Positions 9,282 to 18,637 of a DNA stretch of 64,000 nucleotides are shown here, piece after piece (positions within the stretch are counted from its first letter, which is position 1; each line of letters opens with the position of its first letter). The stretch comes from Clostridium saccharobutylicum DSM 13864 (GTDB lineage Bacteria; Bacillota; Clostridia; Clostridiales; Clostridiaceae), in NCBI RefSeq assembly GCF_000473995.1, contig NC_022571.1, positions 2,573,416 to 2,637,415 of the forward strand, given 5' to 3'. Below the pieces are notes generated by a model that worked only from the letters and a program-made list of their open reading frames with translations, was not told the DNA's origin and ran no database searches. The position numbers and the translations under genes were made by a program.

Positions 9282-10109
9282 TTAATACAATTTATTTAGC
9301 TCACTTTCATCAATTTTATAAGTATGTTTTTCTTCAGGAAATGAACCGTTTTCTACTTCTGAAATATAAGAGCATATAGCTTCCGTCATAACACTTCCGA
9401 TATTAGCATATTGTTTAACAAACTTTGGTACAAAATCATTAAACATGCCAAGCATATCTTGGTAAACTAAAATTTGGCCATCGCAATTTGCACCAGCACC
9501 AATGCCTATTGTAGGAATTGAAACAGAATCTGTTATTAATTGTGCTACCTTAGCAGGTATTCCCTCAAGGACGATAGAAAAAGCTCCAGCATCTTCAATA
9601 AGTTTTGCATCTTCAATAAGTTTTTTTGCAGTTTCTTCACTTTTACCTTGTACTCTAAATCCGCCAAATGCATTAACAGATTGAGGAGTCAATCCTAAAT
9701 GACCCATTACTGGAATTTGAGCATTTACAATAGCTCTAATTTGTCCTATAACATTAGCTCCGCCTTCAAGCTTTACTGCATTAGCTCCGCCTTCTTTAAT
9801 AAGTCTTCCTGCATTTAATACAGCTTGTTCTTTAGATACATGGTAAGATAAGAACGGCATATCTGATACAATAAGAGCATTTTTTGCACCTTTTTTAACT
9901 GCTTTAGTATGATAAATAATTTCTTCTAATGTAACGCTTAAAGTGTCTTCATCGCCCTTAACCACCATTCCAAGCGAATCTCCAATTAATATTCCATTTA
10001 TTCCACTTTCATCAATTATTTTTGCCATAGAATAATCATATGCTGTAAGCATACTTAATTTTTTACCATCTTCCTTAGCTTTTTTAAATGTTAATATAGT
10101 ATTTTTCAC
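9282..10109 (-). CDS. panB: 3-methyl-2-oxobutanoate hydroxymethyltransferase
   Basis: PanB makes ketopantoate from 2-oxoisovalerate and methylene-tetrahydrofolate. Visible motifs: [37 protein letters not shown] and TIGIGAG. 275 residues, normal. The start is a GTG at 10109 that shares its first base with the TAG stop of the upstream gene, behind an AGGGGG site; this points to translational coupling. Confidence 0.97.
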   Translation of the reverse strand: MKNTILTFKKAKEDGKKLSMLTAYDYSMAKIIDESGINGILIGDSLGMVVKGDEDTLSVTLEEIIYHTKAVKKGAKNALIVSDMPFLSYHVSKEQAVLNAGRLIKEGGANAVKLEGGANVIGQIRAIVNAQIPVMGHLGLTPQSVNAFGGFRVQGKSEETAKKLIEDAKLIEDAGAFSIVLEGIPAKVAQLITDSVSIPTIGIGAGANCDGQILVYQDMLGMFNDFVPKFVKQYANIGSVMTEAICSYISEVENGSFPEEKHTYKIDESELNKLY

Positions 10110-11179
10110 TATTCCATTCCCCCTAAGAGATTATATATTTCCAAGTGTTTCTTTGAATTATTTAATAAGTTATTCAAGGCATTTTCTTTATCATTGTCTA
10201 TTAAATGATCTACTTTGTTAATTTCATTTGTTTTTGTTATCTCATTTGAATTTTCATTACTAAAATTGCTCTTAGTTTTTAAAGCTACAAGTTTTAATAA
10301 ATTCAAAGATAAATTTTTATACAGCTCTATATCATCATTTTTTACTGAATCTAAATGTTTTTTCACAGTATTAACATCGCCCCTCACAACAGGTCCTGTT
10401 AAAGAATTCACAAATCCTTTTTCAAAAATACTGTTAATATTTCCATAAACTAATGGACGTAAAGCTTTTAATGATTCACTTTCACTTAATCCAAGTTTTT
10501 TAAGATAACTTACTCCAATTTCTATTAACGAAAGAGATAAATTAGAAACAAATACATTAGCTAAGTGATAAGTTGAAGAGTTCTCTCTATTTCTTATAAA
10601 ATATTTATTCTGTAATTTATTCATTAGATTAATCACAGGAAGTCCAGTTTTATCTGTGTTATTAATTTCTAAGCTACTATTAATAAAGTTATCTGTAACT
10701 AAAGAAATATCACCTTCAATAGAAAAATATATAGTTTCTAATTCTTTTAAGTTCATATTTTTATTGGAAAATGCACATATTGGGTGTATAGAATAGATTA
10801 ATGCTCCAGAATGTTTTGCATTATATAATACAGTTGATTGAATAGAACCACTTGTGTGGCAAACAGATTTGTTCTTTAAATCGAACATTGATAATTTTTT
10901 ATCTATAATTGAAATGACATCATCAGGTGTTGTAATAAATAATATATCACTTTCTTTAATAATTTCTTCTATGTTGTTATAAAATTTTGATTTAGTAATA
11001 TTAGCTGCATCTCTAGCGCTTTTTTCAGTTTCACCATAGAAACCAGTTAACTTTATTCCTTTATGAGTAAAGTAGCGTCCTAAATTTACGCCTACCTTCC
11101 CAGGACCAATAAATCCAACTTTTATATAGTACCACCTCCATAATGTGTGATACAACAACCTAATTTCAATCTCATTCAT
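10109..11179 (-). CDS. Rossmann-fold / DUF2520 protein of the pan operon (possible alternative ketopantoate reductase)
   Basis: The N-terminal dinucleotide-binding motif is [14 protein letters not shown], then [18 protein letters not shown] and SIHPICAF, followed by an all-helical C-terminal domain: the F420-type Rossmann plus DUF2520 architecture. In firmicute pan operons this gene often sits beside panB; a ketopantoate reductase role is plausible but not shown here. The open frame begins at an ATG at 11179 with no ribosome site. A strong GGAGG at 11135-11139 lies 9 bases before an in-frame ATA at 11125, exactly where family members begin (MKVGFIG). The real start is probably that codon. A Lys/Asn-rich insertion lies near the C-terminus. 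Confidence 0.85.
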   Translation of the reverse strand: MNEIEIRLLYHTLWRWYYIKVGFIGPGKVGVNLGRYFTHKGIKLTGFYGETEKSARDAANITKSKFYNNIEEIIKESDILFITTPDDVISIIDKKLSMFDLKNKSVCHTSGSIQSTVLYNAKHSGALIYSIHPICAFSNKNMNLKELETIYFSIEGDISLVTDNFINSSLEINNTDKTGLPVINLMNKLQNKYFIRNRENSSTYHLANVFVSNLSLSLIEIGVSYLKKLGLSESESLKALRPLVYGNINSIFEKGFVNSLTGPVVRGDVNTVKKHLDSVKNDDIELYKNLSLNLLKLVALKTKSNFSNENSNEITKTNEINKVDHLIDNDKENALNNLLNNSKKHLEIYNLLGGME

Positions 11180-11206
11180 ATAGATATGAGTTGTATTAAA
11201 TAATTT

Positions 11207-11261
11207 ATGCTAAAATGTCTGGTATAGTTCTATTGATACTACCCTAAACACATTTTAGCAT
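11207..11261 (-). promoter_or_regulatory. Leader hairpin of the pan operon, candidate 'pan' motif RNA
   Basis: Perfect 12-bp arms ATGCTAAAATGT (11207-11218) and ACATTTTAGCAT (11250-11261) with an asymmetric interior (GGTA/TACC pairs plus unpaired purines). It lies about 80 bases 5' of the likely start codon of the first pan-operon gene. A conserved cis-regulatory 'pan' motif RNA upstream of pantothenate genes in Bacillota is established knowledge; the assignment here rests on position and hairpin form only. Confidence 0.5.
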
Positions 11262-11475
11262 CTTATTTTATTTATTACAATGAAAATATATTGGAATAAT
11301 ATTCTTTTAATGTATTTAACAAATTAAAAGAATGGCTATATTTAAGTAATAACAGCATATATAACCAATTTGAATATTTTTAAAAATAAAACAAAATATA
11401 ACTTTTATTTAAATTAAATAATTAATTACTCTAAGTATAGTTATTATACAAAGATAATTACTTTTAACAGATAAA

Positions 11476-11562
11476 AAATAAGGAAAATACTTAATTTAAT
11501 AACCCGTAAAACAGTACTAAGTACAATTTTAAGTTTTAACTTTATAAGTATTTTCCCTATTT
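11476..11562 (-). terminator. Long inverted repeat / terminator after the aldehyde dehydrogenase
   Basis: 18-bp arms at 11476-11493 and 11545-11562 (AAATAAGGAAAATACTTA against its complement, one G-U pair) enclose about 51 bases. On the minus strand the stem ends in CCTTATTTTTTATC. The loop contains the palindrome GTACTAAGTAC. The long loop is unusual for a plain terminator. Confidence 0.55.
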
Positions 11563-11595
11563 ATGATATTTAAATATCTTAGAATTATATTAGAT

Positions 11596-12957
11596 TTAAT
11601 TTGCTATAGAATCAGCATATACGCATTTTTTCTTTCTTGCAAAAGTTTTTGCTGTTGTTAACCCTTCACCTGTAGGACCTGCTATAGTGAATGTTGATGT
11701 ACACTTTGTACCATAACCTATTCCAGCATAAGATGGAGCATTTTTAACAAAAATTGTCGTATCTATAGCTTGCGTAAATTTATTTAAGTTTTCTGAGCTT
11801 CTAGAATGCATTATTGCAGTATGTTTATTACCATGCTCTAGCTCAACTGCAACCTTTATTGCTTCATCTATATTTAAAACTCGTATTAATGGAAGAATTG
11901 GCATCATAAGTTCTTTTTGTGCAAAAAGGTGGTTCTTGTCCACTTCTACAAAAATTACTTTTATATTTGAATCAATTTTTACACCTACAGAATTCATTAT
12001 ATAATCAGCATTTTTTCCTACGTATTTTTTGTTTAGAGTACCATTCTTTGTGATAAGTAGTCTTTCAAGTCTTTTTAATATTTCCTTATCTTTAATTTCT
12101 AACGCTAAATTTTTTGACATATGCTTTTTTAGATCATTAGCAACTTTATTTATAACAATTATTTCTTTTTCAGCTATACATGGTAAGTTATTGTCAAAAC
12201 TACATCCGTCAATTATATCTTTTGCTGCTTTTTCAATATCAGCAGTTTCATCAACTATTACAGGCGGATTACCAGCACCAGCTCCTATTGTCTTTTTACC
12301 TGATGATAATGCTATTTTAACTATATTTTGTCCACCTGTTGCACATATCATAATAACCTTTTCATGTTTCAACATTATATTAGTGTTATTTGTGCTTGGC
12401 TCTTTTATTGTAACAACAAGATTTTTAGGCCCTCCAGCTTTAATAATTGCACTATTAATAAGTTGTACTGTATATGATGATACTTTTTTTGCTCCAGGAT
12501 GTGGTGAGAAAACAACTGTATTTCCAGATGCAAGCATTGAGATACTATTGTTTATAATTGTTTCAGTTGGATTTGTTGAAGGCGCAATTGCACCTATAAC
12601 TCCAAATGGAGCTAATTCATAAAATGAACCATTGTTATTACCTTCTGAATCTATAATATTAAGATCTTCAACTCCAGGTGTTTTATCAAGAGCAAGTTTA
12701 TTTTTTAGAATTTTATCTTCATATCTTCCCATTCCAGTTTCGTTATAAGTCATCATACTAAGCTCTTCTATATGATTTCTTAATTCATTCTTAAAAGATT
12801 CAATAATTTCTTCCCTCTTTGATATATTATATTTTGAATATTCCTTTTGAGCAATATGTGCAGATTCAATAGCATCATTCATTGTATCAAATACACCCAT
12901 ATCACCTTGTCTATCTATAACTACTACACTTTCTAATGGTCTTTTTATTATCATCAT
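11596..12957 (-). CDS. CoA-acylating aldehyde dehydrogenase
   Basis: Reduces acyl-CoA (acetyl- or butyryl-CoA) to aldehyde with NAD(P)H, or the reverse. It matches the 468-residue Ald of solvent-forming clostridia and the PduP/EutE group: MGRYEDKI, ITPSTNPTET-like APSTNPTETI, GAGAGNPPVIVD, the catalytic Cys in CSFDNNLPCIAEKE (about residue 260), and ELMMPILPLIRV. 453 residues, no microcompartment-targeting peptide, so probably a free cytoplasmic solvent-pathway enzyme. The first ATG has AGGAG at spacing 8. Two Rex-like sites upstream suggest redox control. Confidence 0.92.
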   Translation of the reverse strand: MMIIKRPLESVVVIDRQGDMGVFDTMNDAIESAHIAQKEYSKYNISKREEIIESFKNELRNHIEELSMMTYNETGMGRYEDKILKNKLALDKTPGVEDLNIIDSEGNNNGSFYELAPFGVIGAIAPSTNPTETIINNSISMLASGNTVVFSPHPGAKKVSSYTVQLINSAIIKAGGPKNLVVTIKEPSTNNTNIMLKHEKVIMICATGGQNIVKIALSSGKKTIGAGAGNPPVIVDETADIEKAAKDIIDGCSFDNNLPCIAEKEIIVINKVANDLKKHMSKNLALEIKDKEILKRLERLLITKNGTLNKKYVGKNADYIMNSVGVKIDSNIKVIFVEVDKNHLFAQKELMMPILPLIRVLNIDEAIKVAVELEHGNKHTAIMHSRSSENLNKFTQAIDTTIFVKNAPSYAGIGYGTKCTSTFTIAGPTGEGLTTAKTFARKKKCVYADSIAN

Positions 12958-13038
12958 AAGAACAACTCCTTTTATTAGTACTATTTATATAATCTCAAAA
13001 TTATTTATACTATCTAATATACTTTAGTTAAAAGTTTA

Positions 13039-13056
13039 ACGTTAATTTATTAACAA
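13039..13056 (-). promoter_or_regulatory. Candidate Rex operator 1 upstream of the aldehyde dehydrogenase
   Basis: Minus-strand TTGTTAATAAATTAACGT matches the clostridial Rex consensus TTGTTAANNNNTTAACAA at all but the last two positions. It lies 82 bases before the start codon. Confidence 0.5.
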
Positions 13057-13186
13057 TGTTTTTTAAAATAATAATGCCTAATTAGTTAGACATGTAATAT
13101 ATTTATTTCCTTACATAAATTATAACAAATATAGTATTGTTTTAGCAATAGTTTTTTTGAAATTTTCTGATAATTTATAATTATTC

Positions 13187-13204
13187 TTGTTAATAATTTA
13201 ACCT
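13187..13204 (+). promoter_or_regulatory. Candidate Rex operator 2 upstream of the aldehyde dehydrogenase
   Basis: TTGTTAATAATTTAACCT also fits TTGTTAANNNNTTAACAA with two mismatches at the end. A second site 130 bases further upstream makes chance less likely, though both are AT-rich. The rest of the 12958-13320 gap shows no gene. Confidence 0.4.
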
Positions 13205-13323
13205 TAATAACTATAAGATTAATTAACACAAGTAAAATTCATTCCCTTCTAGACTCATAGGGGTTATTTCTTTATCAGCTAATATACTTATTCACTGAAA
13301 GCTGCATAGCTTTTAATTAAACA

Positions 13324-13360
13324 AAAATACTCGTTCAGCTAAAAACTGAACGAGTATTTT
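13324..13360 (-). terminator. Terminator after rnjA
   Basis: Perfect 15-bp stem AAAATACTCGTTCAG / CTGAACGAGTATTTT with a 7-base loop; T-rich on both strands. It would stop RNase J transcription from the right. Confidence 0.85.
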
Positions 13361-13520
13361 ACTATTATTATTTTTATCATTAAGATCTGATATTTATTTC
13401 ATAGTTTATCACTTATAATAAAGACTGAAAGTCTATAAATAATTTATATTATTTTATAAATGAGCATTTACTTTATTTATTATATTTTGTCGTGGCATGA
13501 ATCCTGTTAATGTTTATTAT

Positions 13521-15194
13521 TTATATTTCAATAATTGTTGGTAAAATCATAGGTTTTCTTTTAATTTTATTATATATAAAATTATTTACTTCTCTTCTTA
13601 TTGTGTTTTTCATTTTTGTCCATTGAGTTTCATTATTATCAAAACATTTTTCTATACTTTCAATAACTACTTCACTAATTTCTTTAATTAATCCTTCTGA
13701 ATCTCTCACATATACAAAACCTCTTGTAATTATATCTGGACCAGACACTATAGTTCTACTTTCTCTATTTATAGCTATAACTATTGTAAGAATGCCTTCA
13801 TTGGCTAAATTTTTTCTATCTTTAAGCACAATATTACCTACATCCCCAACTCCAATTCCATCTATTAAAACTCTTCCGGCTTGGACCTTACCAGCTATTT
13901 GTGCCTTATTTCTAGATAATTCTAAAACATCTCCTGTCTCTAATACAAATATATTAGATTTTTTCATTCCCATATTCTCTGCAATCTTACTATGATTTAT
14001 TAAGTGCATATGTTCTCCATGAATAGGCATAAAAAACTTAGGCTTTATCAACGTTTGAATTAACTTTAATTCTTCCTCACATGCATGTCCTGAAACATGT
14101 ATCTCTTTTATTGATTCGTAAATTACATTTGCTCCTTTTTCTATTAAATCATTTATTACATCGGAAACAGCTTTTTGATTACCTGGTATAGGAGTTGCAG
14201 ATATAATAACCATATCTCCTTTTTCTACTCGAATATTCTTATGCGTTCCTGATGCAATTCTTGTAAGTGCTGCCATTGGCTCACCTTGACTTCCAGTGGT
14301 AATTATTGTAACCCTGTCATTGGAATATTTTTTTGTTTCATTTAAATCTATTATCATTTCTTTTGGGATAAATAAATATCCAAGCTCCATAGCTACTTCA
14401 CATATTCTTTCCATGCTTCTTCCACTAAAAGCAATTTTCCTATTATTTTTTACAGAAGCATTTGCAATCTGCTGCACTCGATGAATATTTGATGCAAATG
14501 TAGCTACTATGACTCTTCCATTTGCATTCATAAATAGATTTTCTAAAGCTTCTCCTACTGTTTTTTCTGACATTGTATATCCTAGACGAGTAGCATTAGT
14601 ACTATCAGCCATTAAAAGTAATACGCCTCTTTTACCTAGCTGTGCATATCTTTGCAAATCAATAGTTTCCCCATCAATTGGAGTAAAATCAATTTTAAAA
14701 TCACCAGTATGAACAATTATTCCTGCAGGCGTATGTAAAGCAATTGATACACTGTCTGCTATACTATGATTAGTTTTAATAAATTCAACTTTGAAATTGC
14801 CTACTTCTATAACATCTTTAGGTTTAACAATATTAAGTGTGCAATCATCAAGTATTTTATGTTCTTGTAATTTACTTTCAATTAAACCCAAAGTTAATTT
14901 TGTTGCATATATAGGGGCATTAATTTGTTTTAAAACATAAGGTAATCCTCCTATGTGATCTTCATGTCCATGAGTTATAAAGAATCCTTTTATCTTTTCT
15001 CTATTTTTTATCAAATATGTTATATCCGGAATTATCAAGTCAATTCCCAAAAGCTCTTCATTCGGAAATGACATTCCGCAATCTATAACTATTATCTCAT
15101 TTTCATATTCAAATACAGTGAGATTCTTTCCAATTTCACCCAATCCACCTAAAGGTATGACTTTTATCTTGTTAGTTTTTTTCTTATTTATCAT
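13521..15194 (-). CDS. rnjA: Ribonuclease J
   Basis: A metallo-beta-lactamase/beta-CASP RNase with 5'-3' exonuclease and endonuclease activity in mRNA decay and rRNA maturation. Motifs: HGHEDHIGG (residues 75-83), HTGDFKIDF, ADSTNATRLGYTMSEK, SGRSMER, the HVSGHACEEE motif and MPIHGEHMHL. 557 residues is the standard length, with the C-terminal dimerisation domain present. The start ATG follows AGGAG. It is monocistronic with its own terminator. The J1 versus J2 assignment is uncertain. Confidence 0.94.
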   Translation of the reverse strand: MINKKKTNKIKVIPLGGLGEIGKNLTVFEYENEIIVIDCGMSFPNEELLGIDLIIPDITYLIKNREKIKGFFITHGHEDHIGGLPYVLKQINAPIYATKLTLGLIESKLQEHKILDDCTLNIVKPKDVIEVGNFKVEFIKTNHSIADSVSIALHTPAGIIVHTGDFKIDFTPIDGETIDLQRYAQLGKRGVLLLMADSTNATRLGYTMSEKTVGEALENLFMNANGRVIVATFASNIHRVQQIANASVKNNRKIAFSGRSMERICEVAMELGYLFIPKEMIIDLNETKKYSNDRVTIITTGSQGEPMAALTRIASGTHKNIRVEKGDMVIISATPIPGNQKAVSDVINDLIEKGANVIYESIKEIHVSGHACEEELKLIQTLIKPKFFMPIHGEHMHLINHSKIAENMGMKKSNIFVLETGDVLELSRNKAQIAGKVQAGRVLIDGIGVGDVGNIVLKDRKNLANEGILTIVIAINRESRTIVSGPDIITRGFVYVRDSEGLIKEISEVVIESIEKCFDNNETQWTKMKNTIRREVNNFIYNKIKRKPMILPTIIEI

Positions 15195-15733
15195 TTCGGC
15201 TCCTATTCTGTAACTAAGACCACAAAAAATAGAACTTAGCTACCACTAAATTTTTTATATCGATAATTTTATTTAATTCTTTTTATATTCCGAAGAGAAC
15301 TAGTACACTTTTTCAACGTCATTTTGTCTTAGCCGAATAATAATATTTGTCATTAATTTGGGAAAGATTTAAAATAAACTTAGTGTATCTGCACCTTATT
15401 TTCTTTATAAATATTATGTTTATTATAAAAAAACTTGAATAAATACAAATTTGTAATTATAAACATAAAGCAACTTATATTCATTCATCTTTTTTTATTA
15501 CTTATAATATATGTTACTAATTTGATTAAATAAATTTCTACTAAATATTATCATGAAAACTCTTATATAGTCAATTTTAACCTATAATATTTAATATTAA
15601 TTCATCCGCTTCAATTAAATTACTGCCTAAAATAATGTGATAAATGGGCATGTATGTCCTTTTTAATATTGTTTCTAAAATATTTACTAATCTTAAATGT
15701 AAACATTCAACTATAATAATCAGACCTTTTTCA
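15195..15733. other. AT-rich gap upstream of rnjA
   Basis: No coding region is supported. A weak promoter on the minus strand (TTGACT at 15569-15574, TAATAT at 15545-15550, 18-base spacing) could drive rnjA through a leader of about 350 bases; nothing else stands out. Confidence 0.3.
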
Positions 15734-15845
15734 TTAGGCCAAAAAGAAAAATGCCATAATAAACTCGCTATTATGGCATTTTGTCGACACAGGATAATGA
15801 AAAATAGGCTGACAGATCAACTTGTTATTTTTTGATTGTGCCTAA
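15734..15845. repeat. Short copy of an intergenic repeat element with a terminator-like hairpin
   Basis: The right end (AATAGGCTG.CA.AT, TTGTTATTT, then TTTGATTGTGCCT at about 15831-15843) matches the right end of the longer element at 45424-45713. The left end TTAGGC mirrors GCCTAA. Inside, AAAATGCCATAATA / TATTATGGCATTTT (15748-15782) forms a 14-bp hairpin that could terminate transcription from either side. It abuts the stop codon of the coat-protein gene. Confidence 0.5.
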
Positions 15846-15848
15846 AGT

Positions 15849-16319
15849 TTATTGAACATTATACATTCCTTTACTCTCCATATATTTAAATACAGATTCA
15901 CCATGTTTTTGTTCTTCTTTTTGAATATGGTTTAATACATCACGTACTTCAGTGTCTTTGAATTCAAATATAGCAGTATCATAAGTTCCAGAAACATATT
16001 TTTCTGTCATTAATAAATCTGAACATATATCTTTATCTGATGCACCACATACTCCTGCAATCTGAGTATTATTCATATTTTGCCCAGCATTTTGGTTTTG
16101 ATTTTGTTGCGCATTCATTTGAGGAACTGTACCATTAAGCAATTGGTTAATGGTATCAAGATGCTGTCTTTCAATTTGTTCATTATTCTTACATAGTTGT
16201 TTTAATTGAGTATCTTGAGCTTGATTTGCATAATTTGAATATTTTTCTATACAAATTTGTTCATGACTTTTTTGATCTTCTAACAACATTCTTTCTTTTT
16301 CACTTAAAGTTATTTGCAT
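15849..16319 (-). CDS. Spore coat protein, CotF / ferritin-like family
   Basis: 156 residues with two helical blocks (about 5-60 and 95-150), each carrying E..H motifs (EQICIEKYSNY, IERQHLDTIN, YDTAIFEF, KEEQKHGESVF). A Gln/Asn-rich linker joins them. This is the layout of CotF-type coat proteins of Clostridium, which are assembled in the mother cell. GGAGG sits 9-10 bases before the ATG. The gene ends directly against the repeat element. Function within the coat is unknown. Confidence 0.8.
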   Translation of the reverse strand: MQITLSEKERMLLEDQKSHEQICIEKYSNYANQAQDTQLKQLCKNNEQIERQHLDTINQLLNGTVPQMNAQQNQNQNAGQNMNNTQIAGVCGASDKDICSDLLMTEKYVSGTYDTAIFEFKDTEVRDVLNHIQKEEQKHGESVFKYMESKGMYNVQ

Positions 16320-16448
16320 TATAAAACACCTCCAATTTTATAATGTGTAACTTTAATTTTTTTATACATCTCTTATTTTAATATTTTTCTTCATTAGTTG
16401 TATCTTTATTAAATATTTTTCCAAGCAATAAACTGTTATATTTATTCT

Positions 16449-17267
16449 TTAAAATGCCATAATAAATATTCTTATTCCTACAATGGCCAATGCAACTGCA
16501 AGGCTTTTAATTATTGCTACTCCATGAATTTTTTTCGAAAACTTCGCACCTAATTGAGCTCCAAATAATGCTCCAATTGATAATGCTACTGTTTGTATTA
16601 TACTGGATTGAAGTACCCCATTCACTATATGGACTACAGTTCCTGAAAATGACATTGCTGCTAAAACAAAATGTGATGTCGCAGTTGCAATATGAACTGG
16701 ATAATTTAATATGTTAACCAGTACTGGAACATGTATAATTCCTCCTCCTATACCTAAAAAACTAGACATAAATCCTACCAAAACGCTTACAATCACTCCA
16801 ACAACTGGATTATATGAAAATGTATGTTCATTACCTTCAATATCTATAATTGTTCTTGTAACATAGCCTTTCTTAGCTGTTATATTATTACTTATTATTT
16901 CTTTTTTTGTTCTTATAATCAAAAATACTGATACTATAACTAGTATTACACCAAATATCCCATTAAAAAGGTGTCTTGGTACATATGATGTTATTACCGA
17001 TCCTAATATTGATCCAGGAAGTGTTGCGATTGCAAAAATTATTCCTGATTTATAATCAATACGTTTCATTCTAGAATAAGCAAAAGAACCAGATAATGCA
17101 TTAAAAAATACAACTGTTAGAGAAATGCTAGTTATTGTATCTGGACTCTTGTTTGGATATATTAGCAATAAAATAGGTACCAGTATAAATCCTCCACCTG
17201 CACCAATTAACGTCCCAAATGATCCAACTAAAAATCCTAAAGGAACTAACCACAAAAATTGTATCAA
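16449..17267 (-). CDS. TauE/SafE-family membrane permease
   Basis: 272 residues with about eight hydrophobic helices. Each half begins with the family's Gly-rich motif (GTLIGAGGGFILVPILLL near residue 20, and FLGIGGGIIHVPVL near residue 170). Members export or import sulfite, sulfonates or other organic anions across the cytoplasmic membrane; the substrate cannot be inferred. Translation starts at a TTG (17267) with AGAAGG 8 bases upstream. It lies between the coat gene and the disrupted rhodanese-type oxidoreductase; a sulfur role would fit these neighbours but is only a guess. Confidence 0.85.
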   Translation of the reverse strand: MIQFLWLVPLGFLVGSFGTLIGAGGGFILVPILLLIYPNKSPDTITSISLTVVFFNALSGSFAYSRMKRIDYKSGIIFAIATLPGSILGSVITSYVPRHLFNGIFGVILVIVSVFLIIRTKKEIISNNITAKKGYVTRTIIDIEGNEHTFSYNPVVGVIVSVLVGFMSSFLGIGGGIIHVPVLVNILNYPVHIATATSHFVLAAMSFSGTVVHIVNGVLQSSIIQTVALSIGALFGAQLGAKFSKKIHGVAIIKSLAVALAIVGIRIFIMAF

Positions 17268-17582
17268 TTTATAAACCTTCTTTCATAACAATTATAATCT
17301 ATAGGATTCCGCAATGAGAATAAAGTTTATGTGCATCTCAGCCAAAATTGGATACATGTTTGTGCTATATTAAATTCTAAATGAGGAACCCTTGTATAAT
17401 TAAACTAAATTTATAAAACTCTCAATTTTATAAACTACTAATTATTTTAATATAATTCGTTTATATTATACACTATCTTTTAACCGTTTTGGAAATAAGA
17501 TTTTTGTTTTTAAAAATCTGAGCACTGCATATGTACAAAAAATAGAAAATCGCTAAGATATTTTTGATTTATATATAAAAAA
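17268..17582. other. Intergenic stretch upstream of the permease gene
   Basis: AT-rich sequence with no coding potential seen; it presumably holds the permease promoter, but no clear -35/-10 pair was identified. Confidence 0.3.
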
Positions 17583-17615
17583 ACAGATAGTCAAAATTTA
17601 AATTAGACTATCTGT
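17583..17615 (-). terminator. Terminator after the split oxidoreductase gene
   Basis: 10-bp stem ACAGATAGTC / GACTATCTGT with a 13-base loop. On the minus strand a run of seven T follows. Confidence 0.85.
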
Positions 17616-17632
17616 CAAATTATTTATTTAGT

Positions 17633-18124
17633 TTATCTAAAATTATATTCAGTAACTATGCTTTCTCTGTTCTTAGTTTTATCATTAAAGTATTCATAAA
17701 AGGATAATGCTAAAAAGCTTCCTGTGATATTATAAACATTGCTAAATCCTAAATTTTGAAGTGCTAAAGTTGCATTATAACTTCTTTGACCTGTTCTGCA
17801 ATGTAAATATATTGGTTTATCTTTTGGAATTTCAGACACCCTTTCTCTTAATTCACTTAATGGAATATTAAGTGCATTTTTAATATGACCATTAGAATAT
17901 TCTCCTCTTTCTCTTACATCTATGATGTAAGCATTATGCTCTACAAGTCCCCTTACCAAATCAACATTTACTTGCTTAAAATCTCCATTTAAAAGATTTG
18001 AGCCAACATAACCTGCATAATTAACAACATCTTTTGCTGTAGAAAATGGTGGCGCATAACATAATTCTAAATCCTTTAAGTCTTCTACAGTATCATAATC
18101 AAAAGATAATTTTGAAACAATACT
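17633..18124 (-). pseudogene. C-terminal fragment of CoA-disulfide reductase with rhodanese domain (split by prophage)
   Basis: The open frame runs from the attL core to the stop at 17633. It starts TVEDLKDLELCYAPPFSTAK, then DVVNYAGYVGSNLL, typical of the dimerisation-domain end of CoA-disulfide reductases. A rhodanese domain follows (IIDVRERGEY, catalytic Cys in YLHCRTGQRSYNA). The N-terminal FAD half lies 26.7 kb away at 44738-45334. About 210 residues expected between the halves (rest of the NADH-binding and dimerisation domains) are in neither piece. A rhodanese-only product from an internal TTG/GTG near 17959 is possible but has no good ribosome site. Confidence 0.85.
18091..18105. other. 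Left attachment site core of the prophage (attL)
   Basis: TATCATAATCAAAAG is repeated exactly at 44752-44766. On the minus strand it codes for Phe-Asp-Tyr-Asp in both halves of the split gene and in the same phase, so recombination between the copies joins the reading frame. Confidence 0.8.
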
Positions 18125-18139
18125 TCACATTAATATATT

Positions 18140-18185
18140 AAAAACCGCTATTTTAAATACTTTACATATAAATTAGCGGTTTTTA
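18140..18185. terminator. Hairpin just inside the left prophage end
   Basis: Stem TAAAAACCGCTA / TAGCGGTTTTTA with a 23-base loop. T-rich on both strands, so it would insulate host and prophage transcription. Confidence 0.75.
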
Positions 18186-18215
18186 ATTTTTCACTATTTC
18201 ACAGTAAAACACAAA

Positions 18216-18246
18216 GGTTTTTTGACGTTTTTTTGATGTCAAAAAT
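18216..18246. repeat. Putative integrase arm-type sites, left end
   Basis: TTTTTTGACGT followed closely by TTTTTTTGATGTC. The same motif occurs twice next to the right end (about 44684-44706). Matching short repeats near both attachment cores are expected for arm-binding sites of tyrosine integrases. Confidence 0.45.
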
Positions 18247-18249
18247 AGT

Positions 18250-18450
18250 TTATATAATATTTTTATTTAATTTTTCATTATATTTTTCTTTATATATTTT
18301 TTCTATTGTATTAACAATAGAAAGAAATTTTGAGAAATCATGTTTTAGTTCTTCTGGAACCTTTTCACATAAGTTTTCTAATAGCACATCTTCCTCTTTC
18401 TCTAAAATTTCTAAAATGTAATCTTCATCATTTACGTACTTCTTTGACAT
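18250..18450 (-). CDS. Small acidic prophage protein, unknown
   Basis: 66 residues, highly charged and helical (EILEKEEDVLLENLCEKVPEEL). The best start is the ATG at 18450 with AGGAG 9 bases upstream; an upstream ATG at 18474 has no ribosome site. It is the first prophage gene at the left end and lies convergent to the helix-turn-helix gene. No family recognised. Confidence 0.55.
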   Translation of the reverse strand: MSKKYVNDEDYILEILEKEEDVLLENLCEKVPEELKHDFSKFLSIVNTIEKIYKEKYNEKLNKNII

Positions 18451-18591
18451 TTCTCTTTGCTCCTTTTCTTTCAATGTTTTTTATAATTTAATTTATATTA
18501 ATTTCACCTAGAATCTTTCGTTAATAAAAACACGTGTTCTTATCATTAATTCCTTTTTTTTGTAATTTGGTTCGTTTTGCTAACATTGTAG

Positions 18592-18623
18592 CACAATTTG
18601 TAAATTCTGTTGTTAAAATTGTG
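18592..18623. promoter_or_regulatory. Inverted repeat before the XRE regulator
   Basis: CACAATTT (18592-18599) and AAATTGTG (18616-18623), 16 bases apart, immediately before the ribosome site of the regulator gene. A candidate autoregulatory operator. Confidence 0.4.
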
Positions 18624-18637
18624 TTGAGGTGATACTA

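Noticed and set aside
12029-12622. 197-codon open frame opposite the aldehyde dehydrogenase
   Set aside because: Antisense shadow of a well-conserved gene, no ribosome site, hydrophobic-biased composition.
15644-15835. 63-codon plus-strand frame over the short repeat element
   Set aside because: It runs through a hairpin and repeat element and has no ribosome site.
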